63,204 bases of DNA, taken from the NCBI GenBank assembly GCA_013285585.1, contig JABDHH010000005.1:1-63204 (forward strand), read 5' to 3'. Source of the DNA: Chlamydiota bacterium. GTDB taxonomy: Bacteria; Chlamydiota; Chlamydiia; Chlamydiales; SM23-39. A program made the position numbers and the translations under genes. Positions 1 through 8,229 of the stretch are shown piece after piece (position 1 is the first letter of the stretch; every line of letters begins with the position of its first letter). The notes under the pieces were generated by a model. It worked only from the letters and a program-made list of their open reading frames with translations. It did no database searches and had not been told where the DNA came from.

Positions 1-120
1 TAAAAAGGTGATTAGGGTGATTATGAATCTAACAGTGGTTAGTTGTTAGTTGCTGATAATTATATCCAAATTCGTTATTTATTTAAAGAAGTATTTGTTG
101 ATATTTTTCAATACTTGAAA
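1..120. other. AT-rich non-coding edge
   Basis: The first 120 bases lie downstream of the epmB stop codon and hold no open frame or strong signal that I can support. They are AT-rich, and no clear hairpin terminator is visible. Confidence 0.5.
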
Positions 121-1104
121 TCAGGTGCTTATAAAAGTTTTACTGGGATATCCCGGTTCTTCTCGGACGAAACGGGGGACTCCATAGCCGGAAGTATGCT
201 CTCTCAGATAGCGGATTAGCTCCGGGCCTGTCGATGAGGGAAGGGCAAAATGGGATGCCCCTTCGACTGGATCGTGTGCATGAAGATAGTAAGGGATGAT
301 CCCTGAATTGGTCAGGATTTCGGAGAGGGTTAAAAGAACCTCGGGGTTGTTGTTGACGCCTTTCAGGAGTACCGATTGGTTCAGGATCGGAATCCCAAGG
401 AAAGCGATTTTCTTAAGAGAGGCGATGACATCCGGATCCATCTCGCGGGGGTGGTTGCAATGGATCACGAACACAATTTGTTTTGAAGATGCCGCGAGAA
501 TCGAGAGAAAGGAATCATCGATCCTTTCAGGAATGCCTACGGGGAATCGGGAATGGAAGCGGATCCTCCGCAGATGGGGAATGGCGTCCAGGGTTTGGAA
601 GAGAGAGGAGAGGATATCGTTACTCAAAGACAGGGGATCGCCGCCGCTGAGGATGATTTCCGAAATAGAAGCGTCCTGAGAAAGCTGGGCGATCTCTTCT
701 TCGAAACCGATTTTCTCCGTTTCATAGGGGAAATTTTGACGGAAGCAAAAACGACAGTTCATCGCGCAAGAACTTGTCGTAAGGATCAGAGCCCGGCCGT
801 TGTATTTTTTTAATAGTTTTTTGGATTTTCGAAACGAACTGTCCTGAAGAGGCTCGGGAGTAAATCCGGATGCTTGAACCGTTTCTTCGACTAGGGGGAC
901 GAATTGTCGCAAGATGGGGTCGTCGAGGGTGTTTTTTGCGATTTTGGCTGCGAGCCGGCGGGGAAGATTCAAAGGGAACCTAGGGGACGGCAAAATGCTC
1001 CTCTTTCGAAGTTCCTCGGAAAGTTCCAAAAAATCGAGAAGAGGCGGAATACGGGTAAAATTTTCTCTTTGGATTTGACGCCAGAGAGGGATAGATGAGG
1101 TCAT
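121..1104 (-). CDS. epmB: EF-P (R)-beta-lysylation protein EpmB, radical SAM lysine 2,3-aminomutase family
   Basis: The 327-residue product is a radical SAM enzyme of the lysine 2,3-aminomutase type. The CxxxCxxC iron-sulfur motif is visible as C113, C117 and C120. The C-terminal PSKT motif matches the segment that carries the PLP-binding lysine in EpmB. EpmB converts lysine to (R)-beta-lysine, which EpmA places on elongation factor P; that role is known for the family and inferred here. Length is close to the E. coli protein (about 342). The start lies 11 bp after the murA stop on the same strand, so murA and epmB probably form an operon. No good Shine-Dalgarno sequence precedes the ATG. A catabolic KamA is less likely because of the short length. 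Confidence 0.85.
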   Translation of the reverse strand: MTSSIPLWRQIQRENFTRIPPLLDFLELSEELRKRSILPSPRFPLNLPRRLAAKIAKNTLDDPILRQFVPLVEETVQASGFTPEPLQDSSFRKSKKLLKKYNGRALILTTSSCAMNCRFCFRQNFPYETEKIGFEEEIAQLSQDASISEIILSGGDPLSLSNDILSSLFQTLDAIPHLRRIRFHSRFPVGIPERIDDSFLSILAASSKQIVFVIHCNHPREMDPDVIASLKKIAFLGIPILNQSVLLKGVNNNPEVLLTLSEILTNSGIIPYYLHAHDPVEGASHFALPSSTGPELIRYLREHTSGYGVPRFVREEPGYPSKTFIST

Positions 1105-1115
1105 GGAGGAAGATT

Positions 1116-2525
1116 TTATGAGAGTGCAGCCCCGATGTCAACCTCGGATGTAGGTTTGATCAAGAGATTGTGTAAAGCGGCTTTACAGGCTTTTTTTGGC
1201 GCAGTGAGGCGGGTGATGTCTGCCCCGAGCAAGGAGAGTTTGCCGACGAGATCTTCATAGCCTCGGTCCAGAAATTCGATGTTGCTGATGGTGCTCGCTT
1301 CGGAGGCGAGGAGAGCCGCCATGATATAAGCGAATCCGGCGCGCAAATCGGGGATCCAGATATCGTGGGCTTTGAGCGGAGTCGGGCCTTTGATGACGAG
1401 GCTATGGAGGTGGTTGCTCGATGCGAAGCGACACATTTTGCCTCCCAGGCACTGGGTGAAGAGTTCGATGTCCGCCCCCATTTCTTTGAGAGTTTGGGTA
1501 TAGCCGAAGCGATTTTCGTAAACAGTTTCATGGATGACTGAAGCGCCGCTCGTTTGAGTCAAAAGGACGACGAATGGCTGCTGCCAATCGGTCATGAATC
1601 CTGGATGGACATCGGTTTCGAGATGGAGTCCGCCTCGCAAGTTGCTTTCATAGAAGAATTCGATCCCGTTTCTTTTCACGGCGAACCCGCCGCCGATTTC
1701 CCGGAGCTTGTTGAGAAAAGCAATCATGTGGAGATGTTCCGCTCCTTCGATGAAGACTCTCCCTTTTGTAGCGATTGCCGCCATGGCATAGGATGCGACT
1801 TCATTGCGGTCGGCCATAACGGTATGTTCGACTTCATGGAATTCATGGGCTTGCTGGATGCGAATCGTCCGATCGACATCGACCATGATGTTCGCGCCGA
1901 GTTTTTGTAGGAAAAGGATGAGGTCGATGATCTCGGGCTCGATTGCGGCATTCTTGATGAGCGTCGTTCCCTTGGCTCTCACTGCCGCAAGGATGGTGTT
2001 TTCAGTCGCTCCGACGGATGGATAGAGCAGTTCGATGACCGCGCCTTTCAACCCCTCATGGGCTTGTGCGAAATAGGCCCCTTCTTTTTTCATTTCCCGG
2101 TATTCGATCGTGGCGCCTAGTTTTTGGAGGGCGTGGATGTGAAGGTCGACAGGACGCGCGCCGATCAAATCGCCGCCGATCGTAGGAACGATGATATCTT
2201 CGTCCGTGCGTCCGAGCATGGCGCCGATCATCAGGATCGGAATGCGATTGGATCCCGAATAGCGTTGCGGAACGTAGGAGGTTTTCAATTCAGGGGTGAC
2301 GATCTGGATGGTTTTGGCTTTTTTATCCCATTCGATCTCAGAGCCGATTTCGCGGCAAAGGTTGACGGTGATCTCTACATCGCCGATATTGGGCACATTA
2401 TACAATGTGCATTTTCTATCGGAAATGAGGGAAGCGACAAGGAGCTTTGTCATCGCATTCTTAGCGCCAGCAGCCTGTATATGCCCTTGAAGGGACTTGC
2501 CTCCCCGCACTTTCAATTGATCCAT
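1116..2525 (-). CDS. murA: UDP-N-acetylglucosamine 1-carboxyvinyltransferase MurA
   Basis: MurA catalyses the first committed step of peptidoglycan synthesis in the cytoplasm, transferring enolpyruvyl from PEP to UDP-GlcNAc. The N-terminal K22-N23 pair is present and the IGARPVDLHI segment is intact. The residue before it, the usual catalytic Cys attacked by fosfomycin, is Asp (D119). Asp at this position is the known chlamydial state and gives intrinsic fosfomycin resistance. At 469 residues it is slightly longer than most MurA proteins (about 420-450). A GAGG-type Shine-Dalgarno precedes the ATG. Upstream, a palindromic repeat ends only 13 bp before the start codon, so the promoter must lie inside or beyond that repeat. 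epmB follows in the same direction. Confidence 0.96.
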   Translation of the reverse strand: MDQLKVRGGKSLQGHIQAAGAKNAMTKLLVASLISDRKCTLYNVPNIGDVEITVNLCREIGSEIEWDKKAKTIQIVTPELKTSYVPQRYSGSNRIPILMIGAMLGRTDEDIIVPTIGGDLIGARPVDLHIHALQKLGATIEYREMKKEGAYFAQAHEGLKGAVIELLYPSVGATENTILAAVRAKGTTLIKNAAIEPEIIDLILFLQKLGANIMVDVDRTIRIQQAHEFHEVEHTVMADRNEVASYAMAAIATKGRVFIEGAEHLHMIAFLNKLREIGGGFAVKRNGIEFFYESNLRGGLHLETDVHPGFMTDWQQPFVVLLTQTSGASVIHETVYENRFGYTQTLKEMGADIELFTQCLGGKMCRFASSNHLHSLVIKGPTPLKAHDIWIPDLRAGFAYIMAALLASEASTISNIEFLDRGYEDLVGKLSLLGADITRLTAPKKACKAALHNLLIKPTSEVDIGAALS

Positions 2526-2538
2526 TCAATCCTCGCTA

Positions 2539-2699
2539 TACCGAAATGGTTTCAAAATTTGGGAATTTGGCAAGGAGGCGGCGCAAATTTTTATGTCTGG
2601 AGCGAGCGACCATTGCCGTGAGGCAAGGCGCGAGTAAAGACCAAAAAATTGCCGCCAAGGCGACGAAGCCAAAAATCACATTTTGAAACCATTTTGGTA
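2539..2699. repeat. Palindromic MITE-like repeat, divergent subfamily of family A (copy B1)
   Basis: A 161-bp element starts TACC and ends GGTA. Its arms TACCGAAATGGTTTCAAAAT and the reverse complement of ATTTTGAAACCATTTTGGTA match with one difference. The interior shares the TGTCTGGAGCGAG...ATTGCC core with the 160-bp family A copies. Flanks are CTA and TAA, an imperfect 3-bp duplication, which suggests an older insertion. It fills almost the whole gap between the divergent murA and the next gene. Fragments resembling one arm occur near 39150 and 40815. Confidence 0.8.
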
Positions 2700-2708
2700 T
2701 AACATCGT

Positions 2709-3188
2709 ATGATATACAACTTGAAATTTTTCTGCATATTTTGCCAAGCTGCCAGTATGATTTTTATCTGCCTTAGTACTGCTTTCATCTTGGGCGCGAG
2801 CCTTGCAGGAGCGGTTTTCTCGTATTTTTTTCAATCCCATCCGACGGAATTCACTTGGCAAATTTGGGCCATCCTAGCATTCCTTAGCGCCGGAGGATTG
2901 GGAGCGGGCCTTTTTTTATTCTTCCGCGAGAAAGAAAAGAAGGTCAAATCGCCTCTCCATCTAGAATTGGAGAAATTCCAAAAGGAATGCAAAACGGCCA
3001 TCCGAGGCCACTTAAAGGTATCGATCCTTTTTTGGATCCATTTTTACCGGAAGGAAAAAGTGAAAACTCTAGAAGAGGCGAAAAAAGAGATTTTTCAGGA
3101 TCTGAAACGGGAATTTTCCGATGTCCGCTGGATGGAATCGATTCTCGAGGACCTCCGCCAAGAAATCACCCGTTATAATACCAAGTAG
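2709..3188 (+). CDS. Small membrane protein with two N-terminal membrane segments, unknown function
   Basis: The product (up to 159 residues) is not recognised. It has two hydrophobic segments at about residues 17-40 and 50-72, separated by a short polar loop. The rest is a charged, helical C-terminal half rich in Lys and Glu. A short N-terminus, a bilobed hydrophobic pair and a coiled-coil-like tail resemble chlamydial inclusion membrane (Inc) proteins, but an ordinary inner-membrane protein fits equally well. The start is uncertain: ATG 2709 lies 10 bp after a repeat and has no Shine-Dalgarno, and ATG 2757 is an alternative. It converges on msrBA with only 6 bp between the stop codons. Confidence 0.65.
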   Translation: MIYNLKFFCIFCQAASMIFICLSTAFILGASLAGAVFSYFFQSHPTEFTWQIWAILAFLSAGGLGAGLFLFFREKEKKVKSPLHLELEKFQKECKTAIRGHLKVSILFWIHFYRKEKVKTLEEAKKEIFQDLKREFSDVRWMESILEDLRQEITRYNTK

Positions 3189-3194
3189 ATTTTT

Positions 3195-4133
3195 TTAAAA
3201 TCGGATGGTTTTTTTGTGGCAATAGGGTTCCTGTCCATTCTTGCCGTAGTAATCTTGATGATAGTCCTCAGCAGGATAGAAGGGTCCCGCCGGAACGATT
3301 TCCGTAGCTGCCTGGATGTGCTGTCGCCTTAACTTTTCGATCAATTCGAGCGCCGTTTCTTTTTGTTCTTCCGTAAGATAGAAGATTGCGGAGCGGTACT
3401 GAGAGCCGATGTCGGGGCCTTGGCGCATCTTTTGAGAAGGGTCGTGGATCTCGAAAAAGAGTTTCGCGACTGTTTCGAAATCGGTCTTGTGCGGATCGAA
3501 AACCACTTCGACGACTTCGGCATGTCCGGTTTTTCCCGTACACACTTCCTCATAGGCGGGATTTACGGTCGTGCCTCCGATGAACCCTACGCCCGTGCGG
3601 ATGATTCCGGGCAGTGCCTTCATGTAGTATTCCACGCCCCAGAAACATCCGCCCGCAAAGAGAGCTCGTTCATAGCCCTCTTCAGTCATAGCGGGGATGA
3701 ATCGAAGCGAAAGAGAATTTACGCAGTGGCGGATATTTTTTTCCGTGATCCATTCTCCCTGGAATACATGGCCTAAATGGGCATGGCAGCGGTGGCAGAG
3801 AATCTCCGTTCTTTCACCGTCCGGATCGGGCCTTCTTTCAACCGCGCCGTCAATTTCCCCATCGAAGCTCGGCCATCCGCATTGAGAGATGAATTTTTGA
3901 GAAGAAAGAAATAAGGGAGCATCGCAACGTTTGCAGATGTAGACTCCGGGCTCTCTGGTCAAATTATAAGCGCCGGTTCCCGGGTATTCCGTCCCGTGGT
4001 TTTCGATGATCTGCCGCTCTTCTCGGTTCAAAATGTGGTAGCGTTCCATGAAATCCTTAGGAAATACGGAGGCCGGCGATGCCGACAAACATGCATAAAA
4101 TAAAAACGAAGCAAAGAATGTGAAGATGCCCAT
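3195..4133 (-). CDS. msrBA: Bifunctional methionine sulfoxide reductase MsrB-MsrA with signal peptide
   Basis: The 312-residue protein joins MsrB (about residues 30-147) to MsrA (about 155-312). The MsrB part has the zinc site cysteines C67/C70 and C113/C116 and the catalytic C137 in RHCVNS. The MsrA part has the GCFWG signature with C163. Together they reduce the R and S forms of oxidised methionine. Residues 1-20 form a signal-like hydrophobic segment, so it probably works in the periplasm to repair envelope proteins. It lies 50 bp after the ATP-grasp gene on the same strand. The MsrB-MsrA order matches fused enzymes such as that of Helicobacter, and many other bacteria have the opposite order. 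Confidence 0.93.
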   Translation of the reverse strand: MGIFTFFASFLFYACLSASPASVFPKDFMERYHILNREERQIIENHGTEYPGTGAYNLTREPGVYICKRCDAPLFLSSQKFISQCGWPSFDGEIDGAVERRPDPDGERTEILCHRCHAHLGHVFQGEWITEKNIRHCVNSLSLRFIPAMTEEGYERALFAGGCFWGVEYYMKALPGIIRTGVGFIGGTTVNPAYEEVCTGKTGHAEVVEVVFDPHKTDFETVAKLFFEIHDPSQKMRQGPDIGSQYRSAIFYLTEEQKETALELIEKLRRQHIQAATEIVPAGPFYPAEDYHQDYYGKNGQEPYCHKKTIRF

Positions 4134-4183
4134 TGAAACATGCCATTCCGAAGGCCACTCTACCGAACGATGCTGATTCCTGT

Positions 4184-5128
4184 CTATTCGAATGCTATGC
4201 CTTTTTTTGGAGAAAAGGAAAAGCGGAGGCAGCGGCCGGGAAATTGTTTCTCTTGGATTTGGAGCGCGGTCCAGCTCATCGTTTTACGGCCGTTGATTTC
4301 AACGACAGGCTGCAGCACTTCTTTGCCTTGCCAGCGATACACATAGGCATCGACTCCGAGATTGCCGAAAAAACCGATCGCGCGGATTTTTTCGAGGATC
4401 GGTTCGACGATAGCGAGATGCTCCTCAAGAGCCCATTCGTAGGACCCAAAAATCTGGGACCGCGGTCCTGCCAGAGTCGCGCGGTAGCTTCCATTCCGAT
4501 CATTTTCAAAGACGGTCGCCCCTAATAATACGGAATCTTTCCATTGGGTGCTGAAGTCGAAAGTCCGTTCGACCCATGGCTCTCCGATCAGCGGCAGGTT
4601 TTTTGCAAATTCCCTTTTGAGAAAATTTGCGAAATCGCCTTTGCCAACGTGGAAATGACCGCGCCCTGCAGTGCCGAAAGGCGTTTTCAACACTTTTAGT
4701 CCGGGCGTCTTTTCGATCCAATCGAGCGCTTCTTTTTCATTATGGAGGAGAGATGAAAAAGGAAGCGGAGGCGAATGGGCATAGGAAAAAACTTTTGAAT
4801 TCACAGTGCGAACCGTTTCCCAATCGGGCATCGAATAAGGGATCTTCCTCTCTTTAGCCCAAGCGGCGATGGCTCTTGAGATCCCCCAATCTTCGATTCG
4901 GCCCACAGCAAAGGGTGCATCGACGAGTCTGAAGCGGGAGTCCGGTTGTTCAGGGAGGTCGGAGACAAGCACCAAGTCTTCAGAGGAAGCGTATAGGAGA
5001 GGAAGGGTCTGGAGTGTTCGGACGATGGGATGGGAGCGCTTCCAGACAGTTAAAGGGCTTTCATTCGGATTTTCAAGTTCGCTTTCAAAAAATGTATTAC
5101 AAATATGGAGAGTGGGAGATCGGGACAT
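4184..5128 (-). CDS. ATP-grasp superfamily protein, substrate unknown
   Basis: The 314-residue protein shows ATP-grasp features: a nucleotide-binding loop KTPFGTAGRGH near residue 150 and a late metal-binding segment VVEINGRKTMS near residue 285. It lacks a signal peptide and is presumably a cytoplasmic carboxylate-amine or peptide ligase. I cannot assign a substrate. It is followed on the same strand by msrBA. It is divergent from ispF, with 25 bp between the two start codons, so the promoters must overlap the opposing coding regions or one gene is read from further away. Confidence 0.75.
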   Translation of the reverse strand: MSRSPTLHICNTFFESELENPNESPLTVWKRSHPIVRTLQTLPLLYASSEDLVLVSDLPEQPDSRFRLVDAPFAVGRIEDWGISRAIAAWAKERKIPYSMPDWETVRTVNSKVFSYAHSPPLPFSSLLHNEKEALDWIEKTPGLKVLKTPFGTAGRGHFHVGKGDFANFLKREFAKNLPLIGEPWVERTFDFSTQWKDSVLLGATVFENDRNGSYRATLAGPRSQIFGSYEWALEEHLAIVEPILEKIRAIGFFGNLGVDAYVYRWQGKEVLQPVVEINGRKTMSWTALQIQEKQFPGRCLRFSFSPKKGIAFE

Positions 5129-5153
5129 TTAACGGCCATTCTGACATAATCTT

Positions 5154-5657
5154 ATGATTATGCAAACTCGCTATCCGATTTACAGAACTGGCATTGGCCA
5201 GGACAGCCACCGTTTTCTCCCTTCCGATTCCTCGAAGCCCTGCGTTGTTTGCGGGGTGATTTTCGACGGAGTGCCCGGATTGGACGCCGATTCCGATGGA
5301 GACGTCGTCTATCACGCCGTCTGCAATGCGATCACATCGCTTTCCGGAGTGCCGATTTTGGGCGGGATCGCAAGTGATCTATGCCGCAAGGACGGGATTA
5401 CAGATTCGCAGGTCTATTTGGAGCGTGCGCTTCAAACCTTGGATCCTCAGAAAATCGTGCATCTCGCCGTTACGGTCGAGGGGAAACGCCCCCATTTCGA
5501 AGAGCGGATCGACGCGATGCGGAAGAAAATTGCCCATGTTCTCTCAATCCGGCCGAGCCAAGTCGGAATCACCGCGACGTCAGGCGATGGGTTGACCGAT
5601 TTCGGCTGCGGCGACGGCCTCATGTGCTTTTGCGTTTTGACGACCGTAGAAGCCTGA
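5154..5657 (+). CDS. ispF: 2-C-methyl-D-erythritol 2,4-cyclodiphosphate synthase IspF
   Basis: IspF closes CDP-ME-2-phosphate to MEcPP in the non-mevalonate isoprenoid pathway. The N-terminal metal-binding TGIGQDSHRF (DxH) is clear, followed by DADSDGDVVYHA with the third metal ligand. At 167 residues it is near the family norm (about 158). The middle part (roughly residues 63-85) differs from the common HFPDTD form, a divergence I recall for chlamydial IspF. Two ATG codons (5154 and 5160) are possible starts. The gene converges on an outer-membrane protein gene with 15 bp between stop codons. The upstream uppS product later in this window uses the same isoprenoid pool. Confidence 0.92.
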   Translation: MIMQTRYPIYRTGIGQDSHRFLPSDSSKPCVVCGVIFDGVPGLDADSDGDVVYHAVCNAITSLSGVPILGGIASDLCRKDGITDSQVYLERALQTLDPQKIVHLAVTVEGKRPHFEERIDAMRKKIAHVLSIRPSQVGITATSGDGLTDFGCGDGLMCFCVLTTVEA

Positions 5658-5672
5658 GATCTCCTCCAGACT

Positions 5673-6248
5673 CTAAAAACCGGCGCCGATGGAAAATTCG
5701 GCGATCGGACCCGGAAAACGGCCCCTTTGTTCCAACGGGATCGCAGGTTGGCTGATGTTCAATTCCGCAAAGCCGAGCAGAGGCGATTTATGGGCGAATT
5801 CAAATCCGAATGTCGCGCTTGGGATGATTCCGATGAAGTCTCTTCGCTTTTCAAGATCGACTCCTCCCCAAGCAAGCCCCGCTCCTATGTAGGCGCTTTT
5901 CTCGCCATTGGGAGTGAGATAGTGCAAATAGGAGACCTTTGGAGCTGTCCAGAGGCGTTTTGAATAGTGGGAGCTTCCATTGCCATTGATGGAGATGTCG
6001 ATCGCTCCGTCGTTAGCCAAGCGGCGATATCCCAGACCAAGGCCAGGGCAAAGGGAATTGGCGTAGGCGAGGTCGGAATCGGCGGTTGCAAAGCGCAAAT
6101 AGAAATAACCATGTTTCGAAACAGTCATCTCTTGGGACGGCATTTTGTCATTGAGAAGCGGTTCGGGAGAAGAAAGAACTGTGAGTGGAGCATCTGTAAA
6201 ACCAAATGCCGCTGCCCCTGTTAGAATGGAAATCAAGATCTTGTTCAT
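5673..6248 (-). CDS. Small predicted outer-membrane beta-barrel protein
   Basis: Starting at ATG 6248, chosen because AGGAAGAA lies just upstream, the product is 191 residues. It has a signal peptide (about residues 1-20), alternating hydrophobic strands rich in aromatic residues and Gly, and a C-terminal Phe (SIGAGF), typical of outer-membrane barrels recognised by BamA. A longer frame to 6395 exists, but its extra 49 residues cover a low-quality region next to a repeat. No specific family is recognised. Porin or OmpA-like barrels of environmental chlamydiae are plausible. Confidence 0.75.
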   Translation of the reverse strand: MNKILISILTGAAAFGFTDAPLTVLSSPEPLLNDKMPSQEMTVSKHGYFYLRFATADSDLAYANSLCPGLGLGYRRLANDGAIDISINGNGSSHYSKRLWTAPKVSYLHYLTPNGEKSAYIGAGLAWGGVDLEKRRDFIGIIPSATFGFEFAHKSPLLGFAELNISQPAIPLEQRGRFPGPIAEFSIGAGF

Positions 6249-6389
6249 AGTTTTTCTTCCTGTTACAAAGAGATAGAGTATGATAAGTAACTGGAAATAA
6301 AACAATTGCAGAATTTTTTTGAAGTGGCATCTCTGTACACGACAAAAAAATGAGTTCATATAACGGCTCCCTTTGCTGACGAGGCCTAA

Positions 6390-6549
6390 TACCAAATATC
6401 AGAAATAACGTTGAGTTTGGCAAGGAAGCTGCACAAATTTTTTGTCTGGAACGAGTGACCATTGCCAGCATGGCAAGGCACGAGTGAAGACGAAAAATTT
6501 GTTGCAGAGCTGACGTAGCCAAACCCAACGTTATTTCTGATATTTGGTA
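6390..6549. repeat. Family A MITE-like palindrome, copy A1 (160 bp, TSD TAA)
   Basis: The terminal inverted repeat begins TACCAAATATCAGAAATAAC and its reverse complement closes the element. Both sides are flanked by TAA (6387-6389 and 6550-6552), a perfect 3-bp target-site duplication. The element can fold along its whole length and encodes no transposase. The orientation of the asymmetric core is opposite to copies A3, A4 and A5. Confidence 0.93.
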
Positions 6550-6552
6550 TAA

Positions 6553-6671
6553 ATAGGGAAAACGGTCAATTCCTCTATATGGGATTCGTCCTCCCTGAAT
6601 AGAACTCGACGGATCAATGCTCGAGATAACTCGGGAAGAACTCCTTTAGCCAGAGCATCAGATCCAAAGGT
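6553..6671 (-). pseudogene. Gene fragment trapped between two MITE copies
   Basis: On the minus strand this 119-bp stretch is an uninterrupted, protein-like frame of about 39 codons, containing for example LPELSRALIRRVLFRED. It has no start or stop of its own. It is bounded by repeats A1 and A2. The sequence on the other side of A2 (about 6837-6890) can be joined to it in frame once A2 and one TAA are removed in silico, but then meets a stop. I read it as a decayed gene interrupted by two insertions. The family is not recognised. Confidence 0.4.
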
Positions 6672-6674
6672 TAA

Positions 6675-6833
6675 TACCAAATATCAGAAATAACGTTGAG
6701 TTTAGCAAGGAAGCTGCACAAATTTTTTGTCTGGAGCGAGTGACCATTGCCGAATGGCAAGGCACGAGTGAAGACGAAAAATTTGTTGCAAAGCTGACAT
6801 AGCTAAACTCAAAGTTATTTTTGATAAATGGTA
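6675..6833. repeat. Family A MITE-like palindrome, copy A2 (159 bp, TSD TAA)
   Basis: Same family and orientation as A1, 122 bp away, with TAA at 6672-6674 and 6834-6836. The right arm has several substitutions, so it is more degraded than A1. Confidence 0.9.
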
Positions 6834-6836
6834 TAA

Positions 6837-7133
6837 GAAGTTTTTGATTGAGCATGGGGCAAAGATCTAAATCACTAGTTTGCAGCAACGCCTCTACAAT
6901 CGACGATCACGTGCTGATCCATGCCAAAAGGTAGCCTGAAACCTAAAATCGTCACTGGTAGGGATCGAAGTAGAATCGATTGAGGATCGCCCGGGCTAGA
7001 GTGCCCGTCTGATCTTGTTTTTAGGTTTCATCGGGAACGTATCCTCAATTATTCCGGAGCAAAGAAAGAGGGGATTTGGTTGAGTCGGCACAGCTATCAT
7101 TGGAATAATGAAAAAAGCCAGAAGAGCCAGTTG
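6837..7133. other. Degraded intergenic region, no intact gene
   Basis: No intact gene is visible. The minus strand shows short open pieces in different frames (around 6840-6910 and 6960-7010) separated by stops, consistent with a decayed coding sequence. One piece on the minus strand reads FGMDQHVIVDCRG. I could not assign it to a family with confidence. Confidence 0.35.
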
Positions 7134-7199
7134 CAAAACTCCGAATCCGGCGAAGAAAGCGCGGGTTTGGGTCCGAATTGGAGTTTTGCAACTGGCTCA
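7134..7199. repeat. Family E palindrome, short copy E3 (66 bp, TSD AGAA)
   Basis: Inverted ends GAGCCAGTTGCAAAACTC and its reverse complement enclose a short core. AGAA flanks both sides (7130-7133 and 7200-7203), a perfect 4-bp duplication. This is a reduced member of the family seen full length at 14729 and 45420. Confidence 0.85.
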
Positions 7200-7298
7200 G
7201 AAGTCTGATAAAAAAACTCACGGCAATACTCACCGTTTTAAACCAACGAGTGTCAACAAACGCCGAATATTGGTCAGTAAAAATTATTGCAGGATGGT

Positions 7299-8138
7299 CT
7301 ATAATGATCCAAGCAGATCCTTGCTCTGTCGATTGATAGCGCTACTTGCGCAGAATTCTAAAGCCCAGTCGGCTAGCTGATGGAGATTATTCCTTACGGC
7401 TGGCTCCTTGATACGAGGAACCCACTCTTCTTCAGTAATTGAGTCGCTGATGACGAATAAAGTAAGCGCAAGAACTCCTTTTTCCTTTCCGATGGCATAC
7501 AAAGTTGCAGCTTCCATTTCCACCACACTGCACCCCTGCTCCCTTACTCTACAGACATCTCCAATCGTTTCACGAAAAAGAGCCGAGAAGCTCCATGCCA
7601 TTGCAGAATCAAACTGGGGCAAGGATCGCCTTTCCATAAAGTCATGCCATTCGGCAATCATCTGCCGGTCAGCTTCAATAGCACTCTGTCCTTCTGGAAG
7701 GTATAGATGAGCGACTCCGTCTTCGGCAAGAGCTTTTGGACATAAGATGAAATCAGCAAGGTTGTGAACACCCATTAATCCACCAGCTGTGCCGACTGCG
7801 ACAAATCGTTTAGTACCAAGAGCAATGAGCTCTTCCATTTTAATCGCAAGTCCTGGCGCCCCTACTCCCCAATCTCCCAAGATACCGATCTGACCATCGT
7901 TCGGCAAATAAAGGTGAGTTACAGCCTTAGAAGGACGAAATTCAGGATGTTGTTGCAAGAGATACTCCATTGTCGAACGCTGATAGCATACGAGAACGGT
8001 CTCCGGCGCTCTAAAATCACCAAGGTGACCGTGAACACGCTTGTAGTCAAGTAATTTTTCGGCGGTAACGATAGGCTGTTTAGAATGTAAATGAATGCTC
8101 ATAAGCACAACTATAAAAGAAAAGACAGATTTCAACAA
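7299..8138 (-). CDS. Nucleoside phosphorylase family protein (uridine/purine type), possibly exported
   Basis: The protein (279 residues from a TTG start, 267 from ATG 8102) belongs to the PNP/UDP phosphorylase family. It shows the phosphate-binding GTAGGL motif (near residue 118), the base/ribose-binding VVEMEAATLYAI segment (near 208) and the late VISDS. Such enzymes split nucleosides into base and ribose-1-phosphate. The N-terminus from the TTG start is signal-like, which would place it outside the cytoplasm, unusual for this family. The start is doubtful: an ATG just upstream runs into a stop after five codons, as if the first codons were frameshifted. Nucleoside scavenging in a parasite is a sensible role but is inferred. 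Confidence 0.82.
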   Translation of the reverse strand: MLKSVFSFIVVLMSIHLHSKQPIVTAEKLLDYKRVHGHLGDFRAPETVLVCYQRSTMEYLLQQHPEFRPSKAVTHLYLPNDGQIGILGDWGVGAPGLAIKMEELIALGTKRFVAVGTAGGLMGVHNLADFILCPKALAEDGVAHLYLPEGQSAIEADRQMIAEWHDFMERRSLPQFDSAMAWSFSALFRETIGDVCRVREQGCSVVEMEAATLYAIGKEKGVLALTLFVISDSITEEEWVPRIKEPAVRNNLHQLADWALEFCASSAINRQSKDLLGSL

Positions 8139-8229
8139 ACAATCTTCATTACATTTAGTAAAATTAAAATATTTAATTATCGAATCTCATTTGTTTGAGT
8201 GATTGAATTTAGCAGAAAAGGTTCTTTTT

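Noticed and set aside
6837-7080. Possible SpeD-like fragment (HVIVDCRG) on the minus strand
   Set aside because: Only one short stretch resembles the family, and surrounding frames are broken. The similarity is too weak to name.
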